Below are positions 7,921 through 15,511 of a stretch of DNA of 20,022 nucleotides, piece by piece. Made by a program: the position numbers and the translations under genes. This stretch comes from Thiobacillus sp. UBA6205. GTDB lineage: Bacteria > Pseudomonadota > Gammaproteobacteria > Burkholderiales > Thiobacillaceae. Each line of letters starts with the position of its first letter. Within the stretch, counting starts at the first letter, position 1. The stretch spans positions 20,208 to 40,229 of the forward strand of contig DISR01000078.1 in NCBI GenBank assembly GCA_002421825.1. The letters are read 5' to 3'. The notes beneath the pieces are model-generated. The model was not told where the DNA came from, searched no databases, and saw only the letters and a list, made by a program, of their open reading frames with translations.

Positions 7921-9470
7921 ACACGCCGCCGCGCCCCGGCCTGCCGGGGTTCTATTCATCGCATTGGCGGTCGCTTGACTACTTCAATCTCTACCGCCTG
8001 ATCATTGCCGCAATCCTCGCGATTGCCTCGCTGTTCGTCGCCCGCGACTGGCCGCTGGGGGCGGACGACCCCTTCTTCTTCCGCATCGCCGCCTTCGCCT
8101 ACCTGGTTTCTTCGGCGCTCTTTCTCGTTGCCATTCGCGCGCGCTGGCCGTCGTTTCTCGTGCAGACCTCGCTGCACATCTTCACCGACATCATTTTCGT
8201 CACCGCCCTGTCCAGCGCCAGCGGCGGCGTGTCCAGCGGCCTTGGCTTGCTGCTGCTGGCATCACTGGCGTCTGCCGGGCTTGTGGGCCAGGGACGGCTC
8301 GCACTCATGTATGCCTCGATGGCCACGATCGCGATGCTGGGCATGCACACCCTGCGCGTGTTCAGCACGTCGGCGGAACCCCAGGAATACCTGCAAACCG
8401 CCCTGCTCTCCCTCAGCTTCTTCGCCGTCGCCTGGCTGGCGCACATCCTGACTCGGCGCGCGCTCATGCTCGAACAGGAAGCCGCGGAAAAAGCCAGGGA
8501 ACTGGCCCTGCTGAGCCGCATCCATGCGCTGGCTGCCGGCGATTCTGTCAACGGCATCATCGCCTTCAACCACTCGGGCCGCATCACCTACTGCAATCCC
8601 CAGGCCAGCGCCATGCTGGGCCGGGCGCCGGGACAGGACAGTCCGGATTCGGTGCGGGGGCTGTTCGACAAGGTCAGCCAGATGCCGGGCCGCGCGGGCG
8701 AACTCGAAATGGACCTGCCGGGAGGACGCGTGCGCCTGCGCTTTCTGCCCGTCGAGGACAGCGGCCACACCGTGCTGCTGATGGAAGACGTCTCGCGCGC
8801 CGAGAAGCTGGCAAGGCAGATCAAGCTGGCCTCGCTGGGCCGGCTCACGCTCAATATCGCGCATGAAATCCGCAATCCGCTGTCGGCGATCGGCCATGCC
8901 GCACAACTGCTGGAGGAGGAGAATGCCGCCGGCAACAGGCTGACCGGCATCATCCGCAACAACGTGCAGCGCCTGGATTCGATGGTGCGGGACATCCTCG
9001 CGCTCAACCGCCGCGACAGGCTGGATCGTTCGAACATCCAGGCCGCCGGGTTCATCCATGCCTGGATACAGGAATGGCGACAGGCTGAAGAAATGCCCGA
9101 AAACGCCGTCATAGTGGAGATGAAGGACGATGCCATCGTTTGTTTCGCGCCCGATCACCTGCGTCAGATTCTCTGGAACCTGACGCGCAATGCCTGGCGC
9201 AACAGCCGCCGCCAGGCCGGCAGCCTGCGCTTTGCCCTGAGCGGACGCGCCGGCGAACTGGCCCTGGAGATCAGCGACGACGGCCCCGGCATCAGCGACG
9301 AAAACCAGGCCCATTTGTTCGAGCCGTTTTTCACCACCGACGCGGAAGGAACCGGCCTGGGCCTGTTCATCGCGCGCGAACTGGCCGAGGCCAATGGCGC
9401 GCGCCTCGAATTCTCCGGCAACCGCCCCGGCGCCAGCTTCCGCCTCAGCATGCCCAGGCAGCCATGTTGA
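7884..9470 (+). CDS. pilS: Sensor histidine kinase PilS of the type IV pilus system
   Basis: PilS is the membrane kinase that controls PilR and thus sigma-54 transcription of pilin. About six hydrophobic segments lie in the first 200 residues (from LYRLIIAAILAIASLFVA), then a PAS-like segment (INGIIAFNHSGRITYCNPQA), the dimerisation/H-box IAHEIRNPLSAIGHAAQLL with phospho-acceptor H327, and the ATPase domain: N-box NLTRNAWRN (432-440), G1 DDGPGIS and G2 GTGLGLFIARELAE. The reading frame contains no ATG, GTG or TTG between the preceding gene's 3' part and well inside the first membrane segments. I chose a CTG at 7884 because GGGGAG lies seven bases upstream and it yields 528 residues, near the 530 of the Pseudomonas protein. 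Other options are CTG at 7941 or ATA at 7917. The start is uncertain; the identity is not. It overlaps pilR by seven bases. Confidence 0.9.
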   Translation: MYTGTPAPGTQINTPPRPGLPGFYSSHWRSLDYFNLYRLIIAAILAIASLFVARDWPLGADDPFFFRIAAFAYLVSSALFLVAIRARWPSFLVQTSLHIFTDIIFVTALSSASGGVSSGLGLLLLASLASAGLVGQGRLALMYASMATIAMLGMHTLRVFSTSAEPQEYLQTALLSLSFFAVAWLAHILTRRALMLEQEAAEKARELALLSRIHALAAGDSVNGIIAFNHSGRITYCNPQASAMLGRAPGQDSPDSVRGLFDKVSQMPGRAGELEMDLPGGRVRLRFLPVEDSGHTVLLMEDVSRAEKLARQIKLASLGRLTLNIAHEIRNPLSAIGHAAQLLEEENAAGNRLTGIIRNNVQRLDSMVRDILALNRRDRLDRSNIQAAGFIHAWIQEWRQAEEMPENAVIVEMKDDAIVCFAPDHLRQILWNLTRNAWRNSRRQAGSLRFALSGRAGELALEISDDGPGISDENQAHLFEPFFTTDAEGTGLGLFIARELAEANGARLEFSGNRPGASFRLSMPRQPC

Positions 9471-10789
9471 AAGCACCGCGCGTGCTCCTCGTCGACGACG
9501 AGCCAGACCTTCTCGATCTGATGGAAATCACCCTGGCGAAGATGGGACTCGATACCCGTCGCGCCGCCAGCGTTTCCGAGGCCAACCGGCTTCTGGACGA
9601 TGAGCATTTCGACCTCTGCCTGACCGATATGCGCCTGACCGACGGCAGCGGTCTCGAGGTGTTGCAGCGCATCGGCGAGCGCCATCCGGCCATGCCGGTC
9701 GCCGTCATCACCGCCTACGGCAACACCGGCAATGCCGTCGACGCGCTCAAGGCCGGCGCCTTCGACTATCTGTCGAAACCGGTCGCGCTCGACCAGCTGC
9801 GCACGCTCATCAAGACCGCCCTCAAAGTCCCTGAGAAAGACAATGTTGGCGCCGCCGCGGGAGAACTGCTGGGCGAGTCCCCGCCCATGCAGGAAATTCG
9901 CAAGCAGATCGGGAAGCTCGCGCGCACCCAGGCGCCGGTGCACATCACGGGCGAGTCCGGCAGCGGCAAGGAGCTCGCGGCTCGCCGCATCCATCTGCTC
10001 GGCTCGCGTGCCGATCATGCCTTCGTGCCGGTCAATTGCGGCGCGATCCCAGAGACGCTCATGGAAAGCGAATTCTTCGGCTACAGGAAGGGGGCGTTCA
10101 CCGGCGCCAATGCCGACCACGAAGGTTTCTTCCAGGCGGCCAGCGGCGGCACGCTGTTCCTCGACGAGGTGGCCGACCTGCCGCTGGCCATGCAGGTCAA
10201 GCTCCTGCGCGCCATCCAGGAAAAGAAAGTGCGCCGCGTCGGCGCCACCCAGGAAGAGCCGGTCGACGTGCGCATCATCAGCGCCACGCATCAGAAACTC
10301 GCGAAAATGGTGGAAAGCGGCCGCTTCCGCCAGGATTTGTACTACCGGCTCAACGTCATCGAACTCAACATGCCGAGCCTGCGCGAACGGCCCGAGGACA
10401 TCGCCCCGCTGGCCCTGGCGCTGCTGGGAAAACTAAGCCATGGGCACACACTGCACCTGGACGCCGAGGCACTCAGGCTGCTGAAGACCTATGCCTTCCC
10501 GGGCAACGTGCGCGAGCTGGAGAACATCCTCGAACGCGCGCTGGCGCTCGCAGACGGGAACACCATCCACGCCGGCGACCTCAACCTCGCGCCCGGGCCG
10601 GCATTCCAGCCGGCCAACGAAAGCGATAGCGTGCCCGGCAACCTGCAGGACTATCTCGACAAGGTGGAACGCGAAGCGCTCATCAAGGCGCTGGAACAGA
10701 CGCGCCACAACAAGACCGCCGCCGCGCGGCTCCTGGGCGTCACCTTCCGCTCTCTGCGCTACAGGCTGGAGCGGCTGGGCATCGAATAA
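9464..10789 (+). CDS. pilR: Sigma-54-dependent response regulator PilR
   Basis: This 441-residue NtrC-type activator has a receiver domain (D11, D12, phospho-site D55 in LTDMRL, T83, K105), a sigma-54 AAA+ domain with Walker A GESGSGKE at 163-170 and the sigma-54 contact loop GAFTGA at 210-215, then FLDEVADLPL as Walker B, and a C-terminal Fis-type helix-turn-helix (NKTAAARLLGVTFRSLRYRLERLGI). Phosphorylated by PilS, it activates sigma-54 promoters such as that of pilA, which is not in this window. The ATG at 9464 lies inside the end of pilS (ATGTTGA), so the pair is translationally coupled. Walker A has Ser in place of the more usual Thr (GESGTGK), a conservative change. Confidence 0.96.
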   Translation: MLKAPRVLLVDDEPDLLDLMEITLAKMGLDTRRAASVSEANRLLDDEHFDLCLTDMRLTDGSGLEVLQRIGERHPAMPVAVITAYGNTGNAVDALKAGAFDYLSKPVALDQLRTLIKTALKVPEKDNVGAAAGELLGESPPMQEIRKQIGKLARTQAPVHITGESGSGKELAARRIHLLGSRADHAFVPVNCGAIPETLMESEFFGYRKGAFTGANADHEGFFQAASGGTLFLDEVADLPLAMQVKLLRAIQEKKVRRVGATQEEPVDVRIISATHQKLAKMVESGRFRQDLYYRLNVIELNMPSLRERPEDIAPLALALLGKLSHGHTLHLDAEALRLLKTYAFPGNVRELENILERALALADGNTIHAGDLNLAPGPAFQPANESDSVPGNLQDYLDKVEREALIKALEQTRHNKTAAARLLGVTFRSLRYRLERLGIE

Positions 10790-10818
10790 GGCTTTTCATC
10801 CCCGGGAAGGCAAATCAA

Positions 10819-10904
10819 ACAAAGAGGACATGAGGACAAGAGGAGCTCTATTTCAAATATGAAGTGCTTCGAAGGTTTTCCTCCTGTCCTCTTGTCCTCC
10901 TTGT
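10819..10904. repeat. Inverted repeat of AGGACA tandem arms between convergent genes
   Basis: Two 26-base arms (10819-10844 and 10879-10904) match at 23 of 26 positions in inverted orientation around a 34-base A/T-rich loop. Each arm is itself made of AGGACA-like tandem units. The repeat fills the gap between the stops of pilR and the antiporter gene and could fold in RNA from either side, acting as a bidirectional stop or mRNA end stabiliser. A T-run follows only weakly (CGTTTTTG at 10911-10918). Confidence 0.75.
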
Positions 10905-10919
10905 TCAAAACGTTTTTGC

Positions 10920-11921
10920 TTACGCTAACGCAATAACCAGATAAGTCGCATACAGCGCGCCGTTGACCCACAAATGCCAGACGCGCAGGCCGCCGTTGAG
11001 CAGTTTCCAGCGCAGCCAGAAAGCCGCGATCAGGGTGATCACCACCCCCGCCAGCACTTCCTTGACCGGCAGCCAGGGCGTCAGCGAAATGCCGATGGCC
11101 GGCAGCAGCGTGCCCTGGAACACCATGGCGCCGCTGATGTTGCCGAAGGCGAGCGTGTCCTTGTGCTTGCGGATCCACAGGATGGAATTCACCTTCTCCG
11201 GCAGTTCGGTGGCGATCGGCACGATCATCAGGGACAGCATCAGCGCGGAAATGCCGATGATGGGCGCGGCCGCTTCGATGCCGTGGATGAAGCCCTTGGC
11301 GCCGGCCACCAGCAGGCCCAGGCCGATGGCGAGCTGGACGATGATGACCGGCATGTTCTGCGGCAGGCCGAGTTTCGTCAGCCACATGGGCTCGTGCGCC
11401 TCGGTGACGTGGCCGTCCGCGACCAGCCTGCTGGAAGCGCGCAGCGTCAGCATCACGTAGATGAAATAGATCATCACCATGACGAAGGCGATCGCCGCGC
11501 GCACCCAGCCTTCGCCGTGCGGGATGAACATGGCCACGAAGGCGAGCGAGAAAGCCATCAGGAAGAAATCGAGGTCGCGCTTGAGGCCGGTGCGCTCCGG
11601 GTTCATGTGGCCGTCGCGTCCGCGTTTTTTCAGCACCGCAAGGCTCATCAGGAACAGCGAAAGGGTGGACAGCATCAGCGGCGCACCGAGGATGGCGCCG
11701 ACGCCGATTTCCTCGTTGACCTGGGTGTTCTGGGTGCCGGCGAAAATTGCCAGCAGCGGCACCATGGTCTCGGGCAGCGCGGTGCCGACGGCGGCGAACA
11801 GCGAGCCGGTCACGCCCTCGGAAATCTTCAGCTTCTCGCCCAGGTGCTCGAGCGCGTTCACGAACACTTCCGCCGCCACCAGGATCAGCAGCAGGAAACC
11901 CACAATTTCCAAAAACAGCAT
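10920..11921 (-). CDS. CaCA-family sodium/calcium-exchanger-type antiporter
   Basis: This 333-residue inner-membrane protein has about ten hydrophobic helices and the two inverted alpha repeats of the Ca2+/cation antiporter family. The first is GTALPETMVPL (46-56) with GVGAILGAP (73-81), the second ATELPEKVNSI (237-247) with GNISGAMVFQG (260-270). Acidic E51 and E242 are the expected ion ligands. It resembles YrbG-like prokaryotic exchangers; the ion (Ca2+, Na+ or K+) cannot be read from sequence. I chose the ATG at 11919-11921 (MLFLEIVGFLLL) because it starts just before the first helix and has AGGG eight bases upstream. A longer open frame reaches 12179 but would cover the divergent thioredoxin gene and encodes no membrane-like sequence there. 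A TAGAAT at 11951-11956 (minus strand) is a candidate -10. Confidence 0.88.
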   Translation of the reverse strand: MLFLEIVGFLLLILVAAEVFVNALEHLGEKLKISEGVTGSLFAAVGTALPETMVPLLAIFAGTQNTQVNEEIGVGAILGAPLMLSTLSLFLMSLAVLKKRGRDGHMNPERTGLKRDLDFFLMAFSLAFVAMFIPHGEGWVRAAIAFVMVMIYFIYVMLTLRASSRLVADGHVTEAHEPMWLTKLGLPQNMPVIIVQLAIGLGLLVAGAKGFIHGIEAAAPIIGISALMLSLMIVPIATELPEKVNSILWIRKHKDTLAFGNISGAMVFQGTLLPAIGISLTPWLPVKEVLAGVVITLIAAFWLRWKLLNGGLRVWHLWVNGALYATYLVIALA

Positions 11922-11962
11922 GGCTTCGGCCCTATGCAAGAATTGGGCGCATTCTATCAGCC

Positions 11963-11991
11963 TTGCCCGCCGGCAAACTTGCAGATATGTT
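11963..11991 (+). promoter_or_regulatory. Candidate promoter for the thioredoxin-ampD-PLD operon
   Basis: TTGCCC (11963-11968) and TATGTT (11986-11991) are separated by 17 bases. Transcription would start at about 11998, the A of the ATG itself, implying a leaderless mRNA; there is also no Shine-Dalgarno before this ATG. The -35 lies in a short palindrome, TTGCCCGCCGGCAA. Both hexamers are imperfect, so this is tentative. Confidence 0.35.
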
Positions 11992-11997
11992 TGCGGC

Positions 11998-12336
11998 ATG
12001 CATTTCGACGAACTGAGCGAATTCGACTTCCACCCGCGCATTGTCGCCTCGGCCGGAGTAGCCGTGGTCATGTTTTCAGGCCCCGACTGCAGCGCCTGCA
12101 AACATTTGGAAAGGCACCTGCCCGAGTGGCTGCGCGGGCAGGCGGCCCACCTGTACAAGGTTGACGCCCAGAAAAGCATCGCGCTGGCGCGGGCCTATGA
12201 GGTGTTCCACCTGCCCGGCCTGTTCGTGTTCGTCGACGGCCATTTCCACGCGCCGCTGCAGGCCGAGGCCGCGCCCGGACCGATGCGCGGTGCGCTCGAA
12301 CGCCTGCTGCGCGAGCCCGCGCGCGAGGAACCGTAA
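11998..12336 (+). CDS. Thioredoxin-fold protein with CSAC active site
   Basis: The 112-residue protein is a short thioredoxin-like domain without signal peptide, so probably cytoplasmic. The redox motif C31-S-A-C34 follows strand VAVVMFSGPD, where thioredoxin has WCGPC. The region VFHLPGLFVFVDG (69-81) matches the cis-proline loop and next strand, with P73 in the cis-Pro position. The usual Trp before the first Cys is replaced by Pro-Asp, so it may be a specialised reductase or not a general thioredoxin. The ATG at 11998 (MHFDELSEFDF) is chosen for the fold boundary; the frame is open much further upstream across the antiporter gene, which is a shadow. Its TAA overlaps the ATG of ampD (TAATG). 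Confidence 0.85.
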   Translation: MHFDELSEFDFHPRIVASAGVAVVMFSGPDCSACKHLERHLPEWLRGQAAHLYKVDAQKSIALARAYEVFHLPGLFVFVDGHFHAPLQAEAAPGPMRGALERLLREPAREEP

Positions 12337-12881
12337 TGCGATTCGACGACCGGGGCTGGCTCGACGAGGCGCGGCGCATGCCCTCCCCCAACTGCGACGG
12401 GCGCCCCGAAGGCGAGCAGCCGTCGCTCATCGTCATCCACAACATCAGCCTGCCGCCGGGCGAGTTCGGCGGCAGCGCAGTCGAGGAACTGTTCACCAAC
12501 CGGCTCGACTGGGATGCGCATCCCTACTACCAGGGCATCCGCGGACTGAAAGTGTCCGCCCACTTCTTCATCCGCCGCGAGGGCGAACTGATCCAGTTCG
12601 TGCCCTGTTCGATGCGCGCCTGGCACGCCGGCGCGTCCAACTGGTGCGGACGGGAGCGCTGCAACGACTTCTCCGTCGGCATCGAACTCGAAGGCACGGA
12701 TGACCAGCCCTTCACCGACGCGCAGTACGCGCGACTGAACGAATTGCTCGTGGCGCTCAACGCCGCTTACCCCATCCTGGGTATCGCCGGGCACAGCGAC
12801 ATCGCGGCCGGCCGCAAGACCGATCCAGGTCCGCATTTCGCCTGGGACCGGGTGAGCGGCATGCCGGGAAAACCAGCGTGA
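12336..12881 (+). CDS. ampD: 1,6-anhydro-N-acetylmuramyl-L-alanine amidase AmpD
   Basis: This 181-residue cytoplasmic amidase_2 enzyme removes the peptide from anhydro-muropeptides in cell-wall recycling, and in many species thereby keeps beta-lactamase induction low. Zinc ligands are H35 (IVIHNISLPP), H153 (GHSDIAAGRKTDPG) and D163, with catalytic E117 (SVGIELEG). These fall within one residue of the Citrobacter AmpD positions. VSAHFFIRREGELIQFVP and the AWHAG loop are also conserved. No signal peptide is present, which separates it from periplasmic AmiD or AmpDh proteins. It overlaps the thioredoxin-like gene (TAATG) and the next gene (GTGA), so the three are translationally coupled. No ampE, ampR or beta-lactamase gene is near. 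Confidence 0.95.
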   Translation: MRFDDRGWLDEARRMPSPNCDGRPEGEQPSLIVIHNISLPPGEFGGSAVEELFTNRLDWDAHPYYQGIRGLKVSAHFFIRREGELIQFVPCSMRAWHAGASNWCGRERCNDFSVGIELEGTDDQPFTDAQYARLNELLVALNAAYPILGIAGHSDIAAGRKTDPGPHFAWDRVSGMPGKPA

Positions 12882-14449
12882 AGGCCCTCCTGTTCACCGG
12901 CCTCTGCGCCCTGTTCATTGCCAGCCTGCCCGGCTGCGCCAGCATCAACATCGATCGCGCCGCCGAACGTAAACCTTCGTACGCCATTTCCCAGAACACA
13001 CCCAGCCAACTGCAGAAGCTGGCGTTCAAGCCCGAGCCCGGCAACCCGCAGCAATCGAGCTTCGTGCTGCTCGACTCCGGGCTCGATGCCTTGGCCGCGC
13101 GCCTGTGGCTCGCGGAAAAGGCCGAGAAAACCCTGGACGTGCAGTACTACATCTTCCACGGCGACAAGACCGGCGCCCTGGTCGCAGGAGCGCTGATGGA
13201 TGCCGCCGAGCGCGGGGTGCGGGTGCGCATCCTGCTTGACGACATCTACACCCACAAGCACGAGGCCGACATCATGGCCTTGTACTCGCACCCCAACATC
13301 GAGATCCGGCTCTTTAATGCCTTCCATTTCCGCGGCGGCAATCCCCTGATCCAGTTGGGCCAGTTCATGCGTGACGACCGGCTTAACCGTCGCATGCACA
13401 ACAAGCTGTTCGCTGCCGACAACCAGTTCGCCATTACGGGCGGACGCAACATCGGCGACGAATATTTCGTCGCGCATGACGAGTTCTCCTTTGTCGACCT
13501 GGATGTCATGGCATCGGGCCCGGCTGTGGCCGAGCTGTCCCGGAGCTTCGATCGCTATTGGGCCAGCGAGGCCGTCATTCCTGCGCGCGCCCTGCCCGGC
13601 TACAAGCTGGCACGCCACCGCCTGCCTGAACTAAAAGCGGCCCTGCGGCAGAAAAGGATTGAACTTGAAGACTCTGATTACGGACGCGAACTCAAGGCCA
13701 TGCAGTTTGAACAGAGGCTGCTGTCGGGAGAACTGGAGGCATATGCGGGCACGGCCGAAGTCGTCGCCGATCCGCCGAAAAAAGTCGAGGGCAACCTTCA
13801 TGTCAGCGAGTTGCTGGTTGGGCAGCTTTCCGGCCTGGGAAGCGACGTGAAACAGGAAACCATAGTGATCTCTCCCTATTTCGTGCCCGGCAAAATGGGG
13901 CTGGATTGGATGGCCCATATGCGCGCGCGCGGCGTGCACGTGCGCGTGCTCACCAATTCGCTTGCCGCCAGCGATGTGCCCGTGGTGCATGCCGGCTATG
14001 CCAAGTACCGCAAGACCTTGCTGGAAATGGGCGTGGAGCTGCACGAACTGAAACCGCTGCCCAATGCCGGCCCCAGGAAAACCCGCATCATCGGCAGCGG
14101 CTCTTCGCGCTCCAGCCTGCACACCAAGTCGCTGGTGTTCGATCGCAGGAAGGTATTCATCGGCTCCTTCAATTTCGACCCGCGCTCGGCCTGGCTCAAC
14201 ACCGAGCTGGGACTTGTCATCGACAGCGAGCCCGTGGCGCAAAGGGTTGCGGAAATGGCGGAGCGGGCCATGGACCCCCTCTACAGCCACAGCCTCGCGC
14301 TGAAGAAGACGGGCCAGCAGGCGGCCATCGTCTGGAGCAGCCGCACCGAGCGCGGGGAAAACCACAGCGAAACCGAGCCCAATACCGGCTGGTGGAAACG
14401 TCGCTGGGTGGATTTCCTGAAGCTGCTGCCGATCGAGCGGCACCTCTAA
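12878..14449 (+). CDS. Phospholipase D-family lipoprotein (ClsC/YmdC-like)
   Basis: The 523-residue protein starts with a lipoprotein signal ending in the lipobox SLPGC, with C20 as the lipidated residue. It carries two HKD catalytic motifs: H174-x-K176-x4-D181 followed by GGRNIGDEYF, and H415-T-K417-x4-D422 followed by IGSFNFDPRS. This build matches YmdC/ClsC-like cardiolipin synthases and related phosphatidyl transferases acting at the envelope; substrate is inferred. DVQYYIFHGDKTG (about 88-99) and ILLDDIYT are also typical of the group. The start is GTG at 12878 overlapping the ampD stop. E. coli ClsC is shorter and not a lipoprotein of this type, so I give no symbol. The TAA stop coincides with the left end of the repeat element at 14447. 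Confidence 0.9.
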   Translation: MKALLFTGLCALFIASLPGCASINIDRAAERKPSYAISQNTPSQLQKLAFKPEPGNPQQSSFVLLDSGLDALAARLWLAEKAEKTLDVQYYIFHGDKTGALVAGALMDAAERGVRVRILLDDIYTHKHEADIMALYSHPNIEIRLFNAFHFRGGNPLIQLGQFMRDDRLNRRMHNKLFAADNQFAITGGRNIGDEYFVAHDEFSFVDLDVMASGPAVAELSRSFDRYWASEAVIPARALPGYKLARHRLPELKAALRQKRIELEDSDYGRELKAMQFEQRLLSGELEAYAGTAEVVADPPKKVEGNLHVSELLVGQLSGLGSDVKQETIVISPYFVPGKMGLDWMAHMRARGVHVRVLTNSLAASDVPVVHAGYAKYRKTLLEMGVELHELKPLPNAGPRKTRIIGSGSSRSSLHTKSLVFDRRKVFIGSFNFDPRSAWLNTELGLVIDSEPVAQRVAEMAERAMDPLYSHSLALKKTGQQAAIVWSSRTERGENHSETEPNTGWWKRRWVDFLKLLPIERHL

Positions 14450-14651
14450 GGAAGCGCTGATTTATTCGGAAATTGTCATTGCGAGGAGGCGAAGCCCTCA
14501 CCCCAACCCTCTCCCAGAGGGAGAGGGGGCAAACGCTTGGCCCAAACCGATTTAGCGCGGCAATCCAGTCAAATCAAGGCTAGGCCTGGCTTGACTGGAT
14601 CGCCACGGGCCTGTGGCCCCCGCGATGACAGACTTGATCAGCGCTTCCCTA
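14447..14651. mobile_element. MITE-like element with 15-base terminal inverted repeats, carrying nested REP units
   Basis: The left end TAAGGAAGCGCTGAT (14447-14461) and the reverse complement of the right end, TAGGGAAGCGCTGAT (14637-14651), match at 14 of 15. Both ends start with TA, as expected for insertion at a TA target with duplication. Inside lie two REP-like units arranged tail to tail (GTCATTGCGAGG from 14475, ACTGG...GCGATGACA ending 14630) around CCAGTCAA and TTGACTGG, plus a CCCTCTCCC/GGGAGAGGG hairpin at about 14509-14529. It encodes nothing. The terminal bases supply the stop codons of both flanking convergent genes. A non-autonomous transposed element is the inference; the repeats are seen directly. 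Confidence 0.6.
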
Positions 14652-15503
14652 ATCGAACACGACCGTCTTGTTGGCATACACCAGCACGCGGTTGTCGATG
14701 TGCCATTTCACCGCGCGCGACAGCACGATCTTTTCCAGGTCCGCGCCCTTGTGGATCAGGTCATCGAGCGCATCGCGGTGGCTGATGCGCGACACGTCCT
14801 GCTCGATGATGGGACCGTCGTCCAGCACTTCCGTCACATAGTGAGAGGTCGCGCCGATCAGCTTGACCCCGCGTTCGAACGCTCGATGGTAGGGCTTGGC
14901 GCCGTGGAACGCCGGCAGGAAGGAATGGTGGATGTTGATGATGCGGTTTTCGTAATGGTGCAGGAAGCGGGGCGAAAGCACCTGCATGTAGCGGGCGAGC
15001 ACGATGAAATCCACCTGCTCGCGATGCAGGATGGCCATCTGCATCTTCTCCGCCTCGTCCTTGGCGTCCTTGCTCACCGCGATGTACTGGAAGGGAACGC
15101 GGTAGGTGTCGGCCAGCCAGCGCGTGTCCTCGTGGTTGCTGAGGATGATGGGGATTTCGCAGTGCAGTTCGCCGCTCTGGTAGCGGTACAGGAGGTCGGC
15201 CAGGCAGTGGTCGAACCTGGACACGAAAATCGCCATGCGCGGTTTCTTCGCCGATTCGGCCAGCCGCCAGGTCATCTGGTGCCTGCTGGCGATGGGCGCG
15301 AAGGCGGCGGCGAAGTCCTCCAGCGGCAGGGTGAAGTTGTGCAGGTCCCACTCCACCCGCATCAGGAACAGCTTGAGTTCGGCATCCTGGTGCTGGTCGG
15401 CGTGCAGGATGTTGGCGTTGTAGGTCAGCAGGAAGTTGGCGATGGCCGCGACCAGACCTTTCTGGTCGGGGCAGGACAGCAGCAGTACGGCGGTGTTTTT
15501 CAT
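14649..15503 (-). CDS. purU: Formyltetrahydrofolate deformylase
   Basis: This 284-residue enzyme hydrolyses 10-formyl-THF to formate and THF, balancing one-carbon pools and supplying formate for PurT. Residues 1-80 are an ACT domain (LLLSCPDQKGLVAAIANFL), and about 88-284 form the formyltransferase-type domain. The catalytic triad is visible as N190 and H192 in NIHHSFLPAFHGAKPYHRAF and D228 in VLDDGPII. Isolated PurN or Fmt proteins lack the ACT domain, which makes the call firm. The ATG at 15501-15503 (MKNTAVLLLS) has AAGAG upstream. A 20-base palindrome ends eight bases before the start and may regulate it. The stop codon TAG is the last base triplet of the element at 14447-14651. Confidence 0.96.
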   Translation of the reverse strand: MKNTAVLLLSCPDQKGLVAAIANFLLTYNANILHADQHQDAELKLFLMRVEWDLHNFTLPLEDFAAAFAPIASRHQMTWRLAESAKKPRMAIFVSRFDHCLADLLYRYQSGELHCEIPIILSNHEDTRWLADTYRVPFQYIAVSKDAKDEAEKMQMAILHREQVDFIVLARYMQVLSPRFLHHYENRIINIHHSFLPAFHGAKPYHRAFERGVKLIGATSHYVTEVLDDGPIIEQDVSRISHRDALDDLIHKGADLEKIVLSRAVKWHIDNRVLVYANKTVVFD

Positions 15504-15511
15504 GGCTCTTG

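Noticed and set aside
11479..11997. Long N-terminal extension of the thioredoxin-like protein
   Set aside because: The extension runs antisense across the antiporter gene, is Ser/Arg/Thr-rich without fold signals, and the thioredoxin fold starts at 11998.
11922..12179. N-terminal extension of the antiporter
   Set aside because: It overlaps the start of the divergent thioredoxin-like gene and encodes no membrane-like or conserved sequence.
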